Below, in pieces: positions 10,962 through 23,748 of a DNA stretch of 64,000 bases (positions within the stretch are counted from its first letter, which is position 1; each line of letters starts with the position of its first letter). Both the position numbers and the translations under genes were made by a program. This DNA comes from Lineus longissimus (taxonomy: Eukaryota; Nemertea; Pilidiophora; Heteronemertea; Lineidae), in the NCBI RefSeq assembly GCF_910592395.1, contig NC_088310.1:14765501-14829500 (forward strand), given 5' to 3'. The notes below the pieces were generated by a model. That model had not been told where the DNA came from. It did not search any database and saw only the letters and a program-made list of their open reading frames with translations.

Positions 10962-11751
10962 CTATGGCCTATTATTCATGCAATGATAAGGTTTTTGGCA
11001 CTTATTCCTTACACCTAAGAAATTCCTTTGTTTCTCATAATTAGGATTGTGAACCTGAAAGAATGTTTTATTTCTTCAATATTTGTTACTGTCCCCAAAT
11101 ATATAGTTGGTATAAATACGCAAGCAACATTCTTTATTTTATTTCATGTTTTAGGTTTGGGACTTCATCATAGGTAGTAGGCCCACTATCGTGACTTTGT
11201 AAAAATTTCAGAAATATTCACCCAGTATCTCTGCCCCTTAATCTAGCCTAATCTGCGAACAAGTCATATCATGCAACGCCATAGGGCTTAGGTCTATCAT
11301 GCTATATAATCATGTAGGCCAATGATAATAATAGTGTTTGATACCTCCAAAACCCTGCATTCGATAAATTCCTCGACTGTTCTCGACATCACTTCGATCA
11401 ATTACACTGAATCACGCAAAACGAAGTGCTATTTACCGCGATTTGTTACATCCTCGATGTGCACACACATCGAGGATGTCGGAGTTAGGAGACGCCACCA
11501 TTAGTTCATAACGCGGGAAATACGAAAGCGCACTTAATTTAATTTAATTGAAATAACTTTATTATAAAAAATATATATAAATGGATCATAAAACAGGTCG
11601 CAAGGACCATGGAAGTTATTATTAAGAAGAAGAGAGAACGGGGGCCACATCAAAGGACACAATCATCCTTCCGATGTTTGCACAGCAATAAATTATGTCA
11701 TGATGTGTATTCGAAATACCTCGCGTTAATCCGCTAATTACCCCGGACGGC
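10962..11751. other. No gene recognised
   Basis: AT-rich sequence. Around 11524-11580 there is a run of AATTTAATTTAATT followed by an A/T tract. At 11448-11482 CATCCTCGATGTGCACACACATCGAGGATG forms a near-perfect hairpin with 12-bp arms. Confidence 0.5.
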
Positions 11752-11753
11752 TA

Positions 11754-12172
11754 TGGCTAGCGCGAGTGGACAGAATTCAGAATTATGCCACGGCATAATT
11801 CACAATTATGGTGCACCATAAATTGACCAATCAAAACATTGGATCTCATGAATTATGCCGCGCGGCATAATGCTGAATTGTGGTGTGGGTCTATTCGGCA
11901 AAAGCATACATACTACCCAGGAAATCTTTGGAGATTTGCGTTTTTACAGTTTCATTTTCGGTGAAATTTCAAAGATCACATGATCTGCAATCGTGTATTT
12001 AAAAGAACATCAAACCACAAATAACGTCCACAATTCTCACTTCCCCACAATTCCTATTTATGCCGTGGCATCATTCACGAGATCCGAGGTTTTGATTGGT
12101 TGATTTATGGTTCACCACAATTTTGATTTATGCCGTGGCATAATTCTGAATTCTGTCCACTCGCGCCAGCCA
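11754..12172. mobile_element. Palindromic TA-flanked miniature element
   Basis: The ends TGGCTAGCGCGAGTGGACAG and the inverted TGTCCACTCGCGCCAGCCA are flanked by TA (11752-11753 and 12173-12174). Arms of about 140 bp are inverted copies that contain AATTATGCCACGGCATAATT-like palindromes several times, so the 419-bp element folds into a branched hairpin. A further partial relative of the arm follows at 12200-12260. No coding content. Confidence 0.8.
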
Positions 12173-12174
12173 TA

Positions 12175-13059
12175 AACGATTGCCACCCTCTGATTGGTCT
12201 AAATTGGTCTAATTATGCCACACCACAATTCTGCCGCGGTATAATTCACGAGATCCGATGTTTTAGCATCGCTTGCTAATTTTTCCTAGAATTTTTCGAA
12301 AATGGATCCTGTTCCTGGTAAGGTTTTAGTCTTGGTCTTGCGACATGACGCACGTGGTCAAGGGCGTGGCCCGGGCGGGGGGGGGGGGGGTAGACTATAC
12401 CTCACCTAGCTTCACCCCATGCCCAATGTCGCTGATGACGAAGTTGGCCCTCAAAACCTGTTAGTCTACAAAGTAGGTCAGTGGTGCGCCCAGAATGTGA
12501 ACATCTCAATAGGGATATCAATTTCCAGAAAAACAACGGGTAACATTGAGTAACGTTCTGCGAAGAATACTAGTAGGTGTGTTTCTTTATTTTGTGGACA
12601 CCCAGCGGCCACTGTTGGGCAAAAACATATAAAAGTTAAACAAACTTGGGGAGTTGCTGAAAAATCGTCCTTGGGCACAAAATGGCTTTTGTTTACCGGT
12701 AGAAGCGCGAAGCGCTGAGCACACGCACGCACACTCCATAAAGTTTTCAAAAATATGCCCTAAGATATAAACAGAAAGGAAACAATACCCATTACCATGG
12801 TTAACGACCTATAGTGATGACTATTTTCGTAAGATGCAGAGTAAATCAAATGGATTTTGTGATGGGAGGCCCGCTCGCGAAGGTGCAAACGCCCCGTAAA
12901 ATACCTGGGAACAAGGTGCTTAATGAATATAAGGAAAGTAACCTTGTCCGCCCGCTGCAACAAGCACAGGTATGTCGATCTACGTACATTCTACATGCAA
13001 TGACGCTGCGGCATAAATTATGCCAAATATGGGAAACAAAATGGCGTCACCAGGTGTAA
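12175..13059. other. No gene recognised; partial repeat and G tract
   Basis: 12200-12260 holds a decayed partial copy of the palindromic element just left of it. A run of about 16 G lies near 12375-12391. Nothing else is supported. Confidence 0.4.
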
Positions 13060-14040
13060 AAAAAATCGCGCGGCCGAGCTTGTTCAGGTCTCGTTAGGGA
13101 GTTTTTCCGGAATGTACGCGATGATGACGTGCCCCATTAACAGGACGTAAGATCTCTTTTAAAGTGCGTTTCCAAAGTGGCAATATTCCAATACTTGACT
13201 TGCCAAACTCAGAAATGCAGCGCCACTCGCGGACAAAGATAGAACAACTCGACATTTTTTCACCGGTTTTCGCTGCGCATGCGTACCAGCCATCCGGAAA
13301 CTAATAATGGCGGCCACTCTGAACTTGTTTTGTGTAAGTTTTTGAGAGTTCAAAAAGTTCTTTAAGGCTCATGATTTAAGATAATTTAGCAATCTGATAA
13401 CTATTACGTGTTAAGAAACAGAAGCGGAAATCAACTAAAGATGACGGCAGGTACGCATGCGCAGCGAAAACCGGTGAAAAAAATGTCGAGTTGTTCTATC
13501 TTTGTCCGCGAGTGGCGCTGCATTTCTGAGTTTGGCAAGTCAAGTATTGGGCCGGACAATCACGGAAAACCCAAATATTATACATTTCTTCCTGAATAAT
13601 AAAGTGACCATTCTCCCGTGAAAGACAGTTGCTTACGCTACACAAAAATAGAAAAAAATCGAGGGTCAACCATTGAACTTGTGAGATACGTGTATGTTGA
13701 ATTTTGCAAAAATCAGCGAAAAACGCACCAACTGGCAATGGACGGCTTTTAACACGGGCCCGACGCTCATCCTAAGTTCAGTGTACACATACGTCGGCAA
13801 CAACAGTAAAATGCGTATACGTAGTTAGCCGCCTATTGAGTAGCGCTCTAGGTTACGGAAACTTCAAAAAACATGTCCTTGAAAAAACAACTGCAAAATC
13901 AACACTGGCATACTGTGAGGACCAAGAAATCAATGATGTTTTTAGAAACTACGGTACGGGTGGGCCGCGCATGAATACAAAAAAATTCCCTTATGAGACC
14001 TTCAGTCGGAAAGGACCGGAAAATGCTGACTAATTGGGCG
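13060..14040. repeat. Dispersed repeat family member, interrupted by a miniature element
   Basis: The left part (GTCTCGTTAGGGAG, TGTACGCGATGATGACGTG, CCCATTAACAGGACGTAA) recurs at about 33330 and 35150. The right part, starting GGGCCGGACAATCACG and continuing through GACAGTTGCTTAC, recurs at about 35399 and 59138. At 59138 it runs on for over 400 bp, with shared blocks such as ACACATACGTCGGCAAC. The member here is interrupted at 13190-13548. Confidence 0.7.
13190..13548. mobile_element. Miniature inverted-repeat element with 108-bp arms
   Basis: AATACTTGACTTGCCAAACT at the left end returns as its inverted copy at 13529-13548. The arms are nearly identical for about 108 bp and include ACCGGTTTTCGCTGCGCATG. 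The element sits in the dispersed repeat described for 13060-14040; the homologous uninterrupted sequence at about 35385-35410 supports the borders roughly. A clear TSD could not be read. Confidence 0.75.
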
Positions 14041-14609
14041 CGTCCTTCGTCATTTCACTGTGGCAACACATTTGGGGTCCGTTTTGTCCCAATATGTAAC
14101 ATATCTCCCATCTGCCACACGAGGTTGGGCGTATTGTGCGGCAGAGGCTAATTCCCCAAAGCGCCAGGGACCTTCATTAAAATTCATGTATTAATCGTAG
14201 ATCATGTGATTCTACGTCACCGGTGGGAATTTCAAATATTGTGCAAATATTCCAATCTTAGCAATGAATAATGGATTCTTCAGGATCTGTCTATCTGTTG
14301 AATCCTACATGCATATGCAAGTATCAACGTGTATTTTTACATCTCCCATGATTGATTGGTTGGTAACTCCGACAATCTTTCCAATACTTGTGGTGATAGT
14401 ATTTCGAAATCTTGTGTATTGGTTATTTTGTACATGTTGCATGGTTTTCAGGTGTCGCTGCTCTGACGAACTGTTTTGACATAGTGATGAGGTGTGGATT
14501 TCGGACCCTTAATAAGGGCGGGGGGGGGGGTGATACTGTAGGGTCTAGGTCTGCTTTTCGGAGGGGTTTGCATGGTTTTTAGCTCAGCTGACAAAGTCAG
14601 TGAAGCTGG
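14041..14609. other. No gene; relative of the 28.1-29.1 kb repeat
   Basis: 14140-14190 (GGCTAATTCCCCAAAGCGCC, then CCTTCATT) is the reverse complement of a block found twice in the tandem duplication at 28126-29090. A G run lies at 14519-14530. No gene recognised. Confidence 0.45.
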
Positions 14610-15807
14610 TAATAAGCGCGCAGCAGAAAAGCCGCGCTACTATGGTTAACGTGCATACGACGTATCCAATGTAAACAATGTTTCTCAAGTCCATGGATTC
14701 GTTTCAAATGGCTTAAATTTGACTTAAAATGGCCGCCAGAAGAGATAAGCGCGCGAATGAAGCAACTCGACTATTCTGAGCTCCGAGAGAGAACCACATA
14801 TGTGTTTTAATTTTTGATTTGATTTTTGATACTTTAGTGATAATATCGAAAAGATGCTTAAAATGGATATAATCCCGAAATAATGAAGCAAAAGACGGGC
14901 AGGCGTTTCGAGAAAACAAATTATTTTGAGATTTCAATAAACCTTTTGAACGAATTCCACATGGGCCGTGGTGGGATCCGAAGACACCTTTAGGAAGAAT
15001 GTATGTTTTTATGGGGTACCATTGGTTTTGCAGATCTTCTGTTTTTTTCTAAAGAATAATCAATATTCGCTAGCAGGATTTTTATGCTCCCAGGTATGAA
15101 GAGGGTTCTATGTTCCTCAGGTTCTTTGTTCATCAGTCTGGTGTTCCTCAAGAGTCAAGTGTCTTCAAGTCTCTTGGCCTGCAAAAACCCTTTCCAACCA
15201 ATTTTTTATACATTAACCATTCGGCAACATGTTGGTGGGGGAAAACCTGATCCCTGACCCCTTGAATTGGTTGCCCACGACCACAAGCAGTTGTCTCAAG
15301 GAAGCCACCAGTACGACCTCTTGGTAGTCTTGCCAATATCATGCCAGTGAAAAGGAAGGGTAATGATGGTTGAGTGTTGCAGTTAGGGTACCATCGAAGG
15401 AGTACCTCTTCCTCGCTCTGGGTTAAACTTGTCAAAGGACTGCACCATCATGAAGGTTTGGAGGTTCCATCCACTCAAGCGCCCCAGGCTAAGCAGCTCA
15501 GAAGAACTTATTGAGAGGCCAATAGGGGGGCTGAGGGGCCTTTCCCCCAATGCACTAGCTAAAACATGTCAGAAGGACGGGTCGGGGGTGGGGGGGGGGG
15601 GGGGGGGTTGGGGGCTCTCCATGTCGACAGTTGCGTGAGTTCAATAGAGCTTACACTTTACATTAGAATCTGCCAGACCCCCAGAGTGCCAGACTATCTA
15701 GTCCGGACACCTTTCGGGGGGGGGGGACATTTTCCATTTCTTTGCCGGCTATTAATGATGATGGAGTTGAGTTACTGCTAAAGAGATACACGGAGAAAAC
15801 TGTCTAT

Positions 15808-16561
15808 CAAAACAAAAAAATTGGCGGAAGGAACTATAGCAGGTTCCCAACCAGGGGGTTTGGGGGGTTCCCCCCCCCCCCCCAACCTAAAGGCGCTGCA
15901 TGCGCGCTTACTAGGGCACTGCACTGATAATATTATTACTAAGGGAATGGTGTCTGATCTTCCTTCCGTCCGTGTCACTTTTGGGCATTTTGTAACCGCA
16001 AGGCCTAGGCACTTCGTTAAAGCTGCTAAATTAGGCGTAACCCAAGATGAACTCAGAAACCAAAAATCAGCGCAATCCGACCTACATTAACTAAGCGAAT
16101 GAGGTCATCAAGAAGTTTAAACTTCATTCCTTTATACCTCGGTCCACAGAGGAACTATTGTTTACACATCTGGCCGAATATTTTTTGATAATTTTTCATT
16201 TTTACTTGTAATGGAATTAGTTTAGTTTTCACCGCCAGTTGGCGCTACAGGCACATAAACTGAATTTTTGACGATTCAAAAGCACGGGCTATGACGTAGA
16301 GTTGCGCAGTTGTATTCTGCGCATGGAATTGGCCAAAGGCTATATTTCAGCATACCCACTGTGACCAGTCTAAAGTCGAAAAGATGGAAGATTTATTTTG
16401 CAACACGGTAACCAATTTTCTGCTAAAAAGAAGTCAAGTAGGCGATAATATTATCAGTGCAGTGCCCTAGTAAGCGCGCAGCGCCTTTAGGTTGGGGGAA
16501 ACCCCCCCAAAGCCCCTGGCTGGGACCCTGCTATAGTTCCTTCCGCCAATTTTTTGTTTTG
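15808..16561. mobile_element. Miniature element with CAAAACAAAAAAATTGGCGG ends
   Basis: The 754-bp insert has inverted ends CAAAACAAAAAA...TTTTTTGTTTTG, and arms alike for about 130 bp containing GGAAGGAACTATAGCAGG and TAGGGCACTGCACTGATAAT. The uninterrupted counterpart is visible in the opposite foldback arm near 17940-17960. Half-copies of the same end (CAAAACAAAAATGTGTCGG) occur at about 34390 and 59596. The centre (15950-16440) shows no coding content. Confidence 0.75.
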
Positions 16562-16590
16562 CATTACAGCCAGATCCCGTTAGCGAAGGT

Positions 16591-17924
16591 CAAAAAGCGA
16601 ACCTCAGGTTGCAAAGGCAAATGCATTGAGGCCGTGAGGTTGGAGTTTCTCTTTGAATTGTCCGATGATGTTGTTATTAGGGTAATCAGGCGTGATCAGA
16701 GATTAGCGCAATCTGGCTGACCTACCACAGCAGGTGTTACGGAATTTGTTATCGTTACTCCTGCCTGTAAAGTGTAAGTGGCACATCATCTGACAACATC
16801 AGAGTGTACTCAATGTAGGCCTAATGGCAATGCTTCAGATGAAGACCTGATTGGTCCTGTCGGATGCTTGTTTCTATATTGCAATATTGTAGTTGATCAT
16901 GGTGCAGGATGTAACTGCTTTTTTGGACTGTTTGTTTATAGTAGGCCTATGTGAAAAAAACATTTCTTTTTTTTCATAGTTTTTAATCAGACTGGTTAAA
17001 ACATGTACCTTGCTTTTTAAGTTAGGCCTGTAAACAATAATGGCGTAGGGGCCTTGAAGGCTTTAAACAATATTGTTCCGCCCTGCGAAGAGCGATCGTG
17101 TGCAAAGCGGTGGGACAGAATGGGGTACAACTAGATTACCCTGGACTCACTGTCATCCATCCGAATTTGACCACCCCCACTCTTACTCTTAGGAGAGGAG
17201 CCTTGCCTCTATCTCGACCTAACTTGAAAATAGTACACATCCCTGCGGCCTATATAATGTATGCTATTGCGTGGCCTACTCACTGACACAGACTCCCTGT
17301 AGCCAGGTCAGAACTATCCGTCCAATTTCAACTTAAGCTAAAAAAATTGCAATGCATCAGGTGTATATATACTGCCTATCGTGGAATGTCCAGTTTAGCA
17401 TGAAGCATGCTGTTTCATCTTTACCTGTTCTGTTAACACACAGACCATGCAGACCTTGGGCTAGGAATTTTATGGTCAGTCTGGGGTGAAATCCCAAGGT
17501 GTATTGTAACAGTGACAAACAGGAATATTGCTTCAAATCTGCCAAGGGTTTGTGGAGTGACTTTGAACGAAAATTTCATGGACATCAGATAGAAACCAAT
17601 GCAGAAGCATACACTGCTTCTCTGCATCACAATCATTGAAGCAACTGTTCCTTGACCAATCCATGACTCATCATTATATAACATTATATAACAATTCATG
17701 GCACGAATTCAGCAACACATTGAGTGCATTCGATCTAATCCACTAATCCACATACCCATATTGCACCAAGTGTAATGAACCCAGTAAGACAACCTAACAC
17801 AGCAGGTGGTGTCTGTAGTGCAATAGCAGATGTCTCGGAGGAAGGCCTTGGAGTGCAATCAATCAGCTTATCTGACCTATTATAAACATCCAGCTGAGAG
17901 GCATTCCACCCATTTTGCTCATCT
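16591..17924. other. Spacer of the foldback element
   Basis: Non-palindromic centre of the 14.6-19.2 kb element, 1.3 kb. I see no transposase or other recognisable product. Confidence 0.5.
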
Positions 17925-19368
17925 TTCGCTAACGGGGTCTGGCGGTCATGGATATAGACAGATTTCTCTGTGTATCGCATTAGCAGTAACTCAACTCCAT
18001 CGTCATAATAGCCGGCAAAGAAATGGAAAATGTCCCCCCCCCGAAAGGTGTCCAGACTATTGTAGTCTGGGACTCTGGCAGATTCTAATGTAAAGTCTAA
18101 AGTGCAAGCTCTATTGAACTTGTGCAACTGTCGCCATGAAGAGCCCCTCCCCCCCCCCCCCCCCCCCCCAACCCCCGTCCTTCTGACATGTTTTAGCCAG
18201 TGCATTGGGGGGGAAGGCCCCTCAAACCCCCTATTGGCCTCTCAATAAGTCCTTCCGAGCAGCTTACCCTGGGGCGCTCGAGTGGAACCCCCAAACCTTC
18301 ATGATGGTGCAGTCCTTTGACACGTTTAACCCAGAGCGAGGAAGAGGTACTCCTTTGATGGTACCCTAACTGCAACCCTCAACCATCATTACCCTTCCTT
18401 TTCACTGGCATGATATTGGCAAGACTACCAAGAGGTCGTACTGGTGGCTTCCTTGAGACAATTGCTTGTGGTCGTACCTGGGCAACCAATTCAAGGGGTC
18501 AGGGATCTAGGGATCAGGTTCTCCCCCACCAACATGTTTTGGTTGGAAAGGGTTTTTGCTGGCCAAGAGACTTGAAGACACTTTACTCTTGAGGAACACC
18601 AGACTGCTGATGAACAAAGAACCTGAGGAACATAGAACCCTCTTCATACCTGGGAGCATAAAAAGCCTGCTAGCGAATATTGATTATTCTTTAGAAAAAA
18701 ACAGAAGATCTGCGAAACCAATGGTATCCCATAAAAACATACATTCCTCCTTGAGGTGTCTTCGGATCCCACCACGGCCCATGTGGAATTCATTCAAAAG
18801 GTTTATTGAAATCTCAATATAAAATTTTTTTTCTCGAAACGCCTGCCCGTCTTTTGCTTCATTAATTCGGGATTATATCCATTTTAAGCATCTTTTGGAT
18901 ATTATTACTAAAGTTTCAAAAATCAAAACACATATGTCGGGGGGGGGGGGAAACCCCCAGAAATTGAAGTTTGATTAAAAAACAGTGAGAATAATCGTGT
19001 GGTTCTCTCTCGGAGCTCAGAATAGTCGAGTTACTACTTTCGCGCGTTTATCTCTTCTGGCGGCCATTTTAAGTCAAATTTAAGCCATTTGAAACGAATC
19101 CATGGACTTGAGAAACATTGTTTACATTGGATGACGTCGTATGCACGTTAACCATAGTAGCGCTTCGCAGAAAAGCCTTCGGCTTTTCTGCTGCGCGCTT
19201 ATTATCACTAGTTCCTTTCAGTGGGAAGTCATAAGGTCTTAGGGACTATTTTCAGAAATTAGTTCTTGAAAATTTGGCCACAATTCTGTGAAAACGATTT
19301 TATTATTAGAAGTGCACGCTCTGTTCGAGATGTATTTTGAAGTGGAGAATTCCCACAGTATAATGTGT

Positions 19369-19885
19369 AGCCTGGTACCACTGGCCACCGTCAGACGACG
19401 CTGTTGTGTTTGACCTATTTTGACTTTTGTATTGACGGGATGGACGGAGGCCAGGTTCCAGCCACCGTCTATAAATAGATAATGACGTCATTGCGGGGAA
19501 GCCTGTCAACAAATCCGAAAGCGAGGTAAGTGCGAACACGTGTGTATTAGCTGTCATACGTCTATTGATAATGAGCCGTCGGTTCACAATTATACGTCCA
19601 ACCCGTAATCTCACAAAGTATTCTACGAAAAAAACTTTTGTGAACATGATTACACTTAATACACAATATTTGAGTATTTCAAGCAAGCACTACTAACTCA
19701 TGTTTATTAAACACGATTTCAATATAATATAAAAAGACGTTGGAAATCAACGACTTTCGTGACTCAGAATTCCGAGTCGTGCAAAGATTGGCTGGAACCT
19801 GGCCTCCGTCCGTCCCGTCAATACAAAAGTCAAAATAGGTCAAACACAACAGCGTCGTCTGATGGTGGCCAGTGGTACCAGGCTA
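19369..19885. mobile_element. Mutator-like miniature element, 10-bp TSD
   Basis: Arms of about 95 bp (AGCCTGGTACCACTGGCCAC ... inverse) flank a 330-bp centre. TATAATGTGT is duplicated exactly on both sides (19359-19368 and 19886-19895). Long TIRs plus a 9-10 bp TSD are typical of Mutator-like elements. There is no transposase. Confidence 0.9.
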
Positions 19886-22617
19886 TATAATGTGTGGGGT
19901 GTTTCGAGATCAGTGGCGCTTTTTTTTAAAAAACCCGTAACGGGGGTCTAGCTCAGATATTTGTGCATGCAGAGATGATCTTTTCAGCTTTTCACCTTTC
20001 CTAGGGGTTATATTTGATTGTCCTGCAGTGAAAATTGTGCTAAGATCGGCCAATTTTTTTCTACAGCTCAAATTGTGTCCCGTACATAACCCATTTTGAC
20101 CATTTTTGTGTCATCCTGGAGAAAATGTCAAAGTTTGAGAGCTTTGGCATAAAACATGTGACCAGATAGAGAGTTAGGATTGGCGTTTTCTCATCCAGAC
20201 TTGACTGAATTTGATACCCAGGAATTTCTGTGATAACTCGTGTATATTTTCGACTAATGATTTTTTTATTGAAGGGGTATCTTCGTAACACCCTTACCTG
20301 TTTTTAACTGACTTCGAACAAACACCTCAGGATACACCTTCCCAAGTGTTTCTATGACAGAGATTTCCTTTATTGTAGTAAGAAATGACCATGACTATGC
20401 TGCAACTGCTCTGATTTTCAAGAGATGAGTAAATTTTTTAAATCATGACTTTTAAAAATGGGATGTGGCGTGTCCCGTACATAACCAAAATTTTCTCCCT
20501 TTTTCACCAGTGTATTTTCATGATTGATTGTTGAGCAAATTCATTGAAATAATTCCTAAGTATGCCTTTATGACTGTTCTTAGATTTGAAGAAAGACATG
20601 AAGTAAAAACTGTTTATATGTTACCCTGAAAAATCTGTGGAAGTTCAAAAAGCATGTACAAAACCAGATTTCAGAAATATCGACCATCTTAAAGTGAAAA
20701 TAATGTTAAAATTGGGATTAGCACTGTTGTTTTTTGGTCACTTACTGGGTATACCACTAACTTGTAGGTTTGGTAGTATTTTGTTGATATCTGTGAAGCA
20801 TGGTTGTTTAAACTCAGAGACAAGTTAAAAACAAGTACTTTTTACTGGTATTTTGCCATGTCCCGTACATAACCACTATAAGATTCTGCACATTTCCTTG
20901 CTGATTAGATGAAGATGTTTTACTTCTCTGATAAGTTGTATAAGACAAAGAAAAAATATCAAAAACATTCATGCCAGTGGTATACATTGGACATGTACCA
21001 GGCATAATAAGAATGCACTGTCCCGTACATAACTTGGATGTGAGGAAAGTTATGTACGGGACATATTAACTGTTCTTTCAAATGCTGCTAACCTTTCAAG
21101 AAATTCTCATAAGTTGTTTTTTTAAATAGTAGTATGTGTCATAAAGAACAAAACTTCATCTAAATTGGACAGTTTATGTAACTCAGTTTTTTTCAGATTT
21201 CGTGGAAAAAAAGGAACCATTCATGAATTTTCCGATATAACGCCACATACCATAACTAAGTTTCAATAGGTATAATAGGTTAATGTGGTCTCATTTCAAA
21301 GCTTTGTTAGTAAACTATCAAATTCATTCAAATTATGCAAGATACTGCAAATTGTATACTGACTTCTCACCTCTGACATTTTATCATAGTATTGGTGGCC
21401 CTGTCCCGTACATAACCGTGATGTAAAATGATAATTAGCTGCTGTTTATACAATTTTTCTCAATTTTTTCTCTTGTATTTTGCCAGTATTTCTTTACGTG
21501 TGATAGATATAAATGTTTAGATCTTAAAATAACATTTAAGTTCTGTTTCAAAGACTTTTACATGTTTTTAAAACCCTTTCCAAGGAAGGAGATTGTGGAA
21601 TTTTGGCTTCCCACGGAAGATTCCTATGCTCTGCAAAATGGCTTCATTCGTCCTCTAATTATTATTGGAATTTTCAAATATTTTGATTGCTTCTTCTTCC
21701 ACCTTTTATTGTGTGAATTTGGATATGAATATGAAGAGCCTGCAACCTTTGGGAATGGCTTTCCAACATTCCTTCTAAATTTGAGACTTGTTTGTTTCTT
21801 CATGTTGTTTGTCCTTGATTTTTTTCTGAAACCGAGGGGCGGATCGCCACTAAACTATATGTAGTATTTGATGGGTGTTCTAAATCTAACGAAGCCCGAT
21901 TTTGAATTTAGAAACAATCTGCGAAATAATTGATGATTTATTGATTTTTGGCTGTCAGACTGACAAAGTTCATGCTTCATCGAAGAAAAGCAATGAGCGA
22001 CGTCATTCCTAGTCATGACCTCAGACATCATGATGTCATGCCCCTCCCACAACCACTTAAAATTTATGTCACAATCTCTCTCTGCTGCTTAAGCGAGACA
22101 AACCTTGATAAGGTTGTAAGTTGGAAAGATAATAGAGAAGACAAGAGCTGACTGCTGAAAAGATGAAGTTACAAGTGTGTCCACGATATGAGTCACTAAA
22201 CCCCCAGAGCTGAGCAGAATCTATTAAACACGAGAAAAAAAGATATGGTGAGCCAGTCCCGCACTCCGCAGGTTGTCACTACTCAAGAGAGGTAGGCACT
22301 CAGTAAAGCAAAGAAAGGGCTTAGCAGTGATACCTTCCACTTCCAAACATAAACTTCAAGTTCTTGGATTTCTCATTAATTAGAAGTCTCCAAGAAGTAG
22401 GAAAAACTACTTTTAGATACAGACGGCTTCGGGAGATTGACAAAGTAACCTCAGTTGCAAGAAGAGCTTTCCAAGCCAGATATTGGAATCAGTGTCACAG
22501 TGACTGAAGCAAATGCATCACCTTTGAGTGACAGACAAAGCAGATGTGGTAACATAGCCTGTTGTAAGTATTTCACAAAAATGGTTATGTACGGGACATG
22601 GTGCATCTGTCCTTTAA

Positions 22618-23327
22618 CCCTTTCGCTGCGGATGTACGCATTTTTGCGACCAAAAAAAATTTCCGATCTGTGCGGATGTACGCAGAACTGCGACTTGGGA
22701 GAGACCTGAATCAGACGATGTTTTCAATAGCAAATTAGTATAGTAACTTGTCGCTAGGTGTCCTGCCATGTTGTTTACCGCTAGAACTTCCGATTTCTTG
22801 GTGAAAACTTCGGTGTTTTTATTCAAAGTTTAGGCGATATTTTGAGTCCAAAGTTTTGTAAACAAATTTAAATGCCTCAGTCACGTGTTCGACGAACTGC
22901 AGATTCAATAATTGATGAAATAGTGAATTCGAGGCGTTAGAAGACGAGTCTGATTAGTGATTATGATTCTGAACATAATGCCGATGTACACAGCGTGCAT
23001 GGGGATTGAAAGTGTGCATGATTCAGGGTCCGAGGGGGATGATAGTGATAGCCTGGGTCAAGATGAAAAATGGTGTTTTTCTCCTCGTTGATTATTACTA
23101 ATTAGCGTTATTTAGTTAATTAACATAATTTCAGGTGATTGACAAATGCATAATTTGAAAGTCAATGCTGTCCCCAACAACCTTTTCCAATAGTCCAAAG
23201 CTCTATCTCTTCTCATTCAGGCTGTATATTGGCCTCAAAGTTACCTATGTTAAAATTGGCTTTTACAGTATTTTGGGGGCAGCAAGGAATCAATATTGAA
23301 ATAATTTTGAGCGGCGCAGCGAAAGGG
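22618..23327 (+). mobile_element. piggyBac-like 710-bp element, copy 1
   Basis: The TIR is CCCTTTCGCTGCG at both ends, with TTAA on both sides (22614-22617 and 23328-23331). TTAA targets and CCC...GGG ends are piggyBac hallmarks. A second internal motif, GCGGATGTACGCA, is repeated just inside the left end. A second copy of exactly the same length lies at 32046-32755. It contains a decayed transposase start (see 22872). Confidence 0.9.
22872..23090 (+). pseudogene. Remnant acidic N-terminus of a piggyBac-like transposase
   Basis: ATG at 22872 opens 22 basic residues (starting MPQSRVRRT) before a stop. After frame changes the sequence continues with acidic Ser-Asp-rich stretches (SDYDSEH, then DSGSEGDDSDSLGQDE). 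An acidic N-terminus before the DDE domain is usual in piggyBac transposases. The rest of the protein is absent, which fits a deletion derivative of an autonomous element. Both 710-bp copies share the same breaks, so the breaks predate their spread. Confidence 0.6.
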
Positions 23328-23748
23328 TTAAAATGACCTCAAAACACTACTAACTGTCATGTGAACTCAACAAATGTACCATTGTTTTGTTGTCACATGT
23401 GCCCAGATTTAATTCCATGAGTTTTGAGATACGGTCTCGGACATAATCACAGAAAATACTCATGTTTCACTAAGAAAAGTTGTGCTTCTTTAACAACCCA
23501 ATTTAAAAAGCTGGAAAATCCAGAAAATGATCACAATTGCAATTATATAATCTATTGTGAATTGTAATGTAACAGATTAATTTATCAAAAAGAGTAACGG
23601 GAATGATTTACTTGAACAAAAACCATTGAAATCATGTTGTCCATTACATTTTGTACCAACCCTCACCGAAAGGCAGTGCACTGAAAATGACTGCATCACA
23701 CTGCTTTTGACAGAAACCCCCACTGCATATGACTGTCTTAGGCATATC

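Larger units (their letters stand above)
14610..19204. mobile_element. 4.6-kb foldback element with arms of about 1.2 kb
   Basis: The ends read TAATAAGCGCGCAGCAGAAA and its inverse. The left arm (14610-15807, resuming 16562-16590) and right arm (about 17925-19204) are inverted copies for about 1.2 kb, including an identically ordered run of landmarks: CGCGCTACTATGG..., AAATGGCTTAAATTTGAC, TGTTCCTCAGGTTCTTTG and TTTGCCGGCTATTA. The left arm was later split by a 754-bp insertion (15808-16561). The right tip carries an extra perfect hairpin, GCAGAAAAGCC-TTC-GGCTTTTCTGC-like, at about 19167-19192. Open frames in the arms (for example 18205-17735, minus) are interrupted by poly-G tracts and look non-coding. 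No TSD recognised. Confidence 0.8.

Noticed and set aside
17735-18205. 156-codon minus-strand frame
   Set aside because: Lies in the foldback arm, includes a poly-G translation, and the equivalent in the other arm is broken.
14610-19204. LTR retrotransposon
   Set aside because: The long terminal repeats are inverted, not direct, and no gag-pol coding is present.
19306-19686. 126-codon minus-strand frame
   Set aside because: Spans the border of the Mutator-like miniature element, so it is a chance frame.
20076-21416. CRISPR-like array of short direct repeats
   Set aside because: The repeats are only 15 bp, spacers of 160-395 bp are far too long and irregular, copies occur on both strands, and the DNA is eukaryotic.
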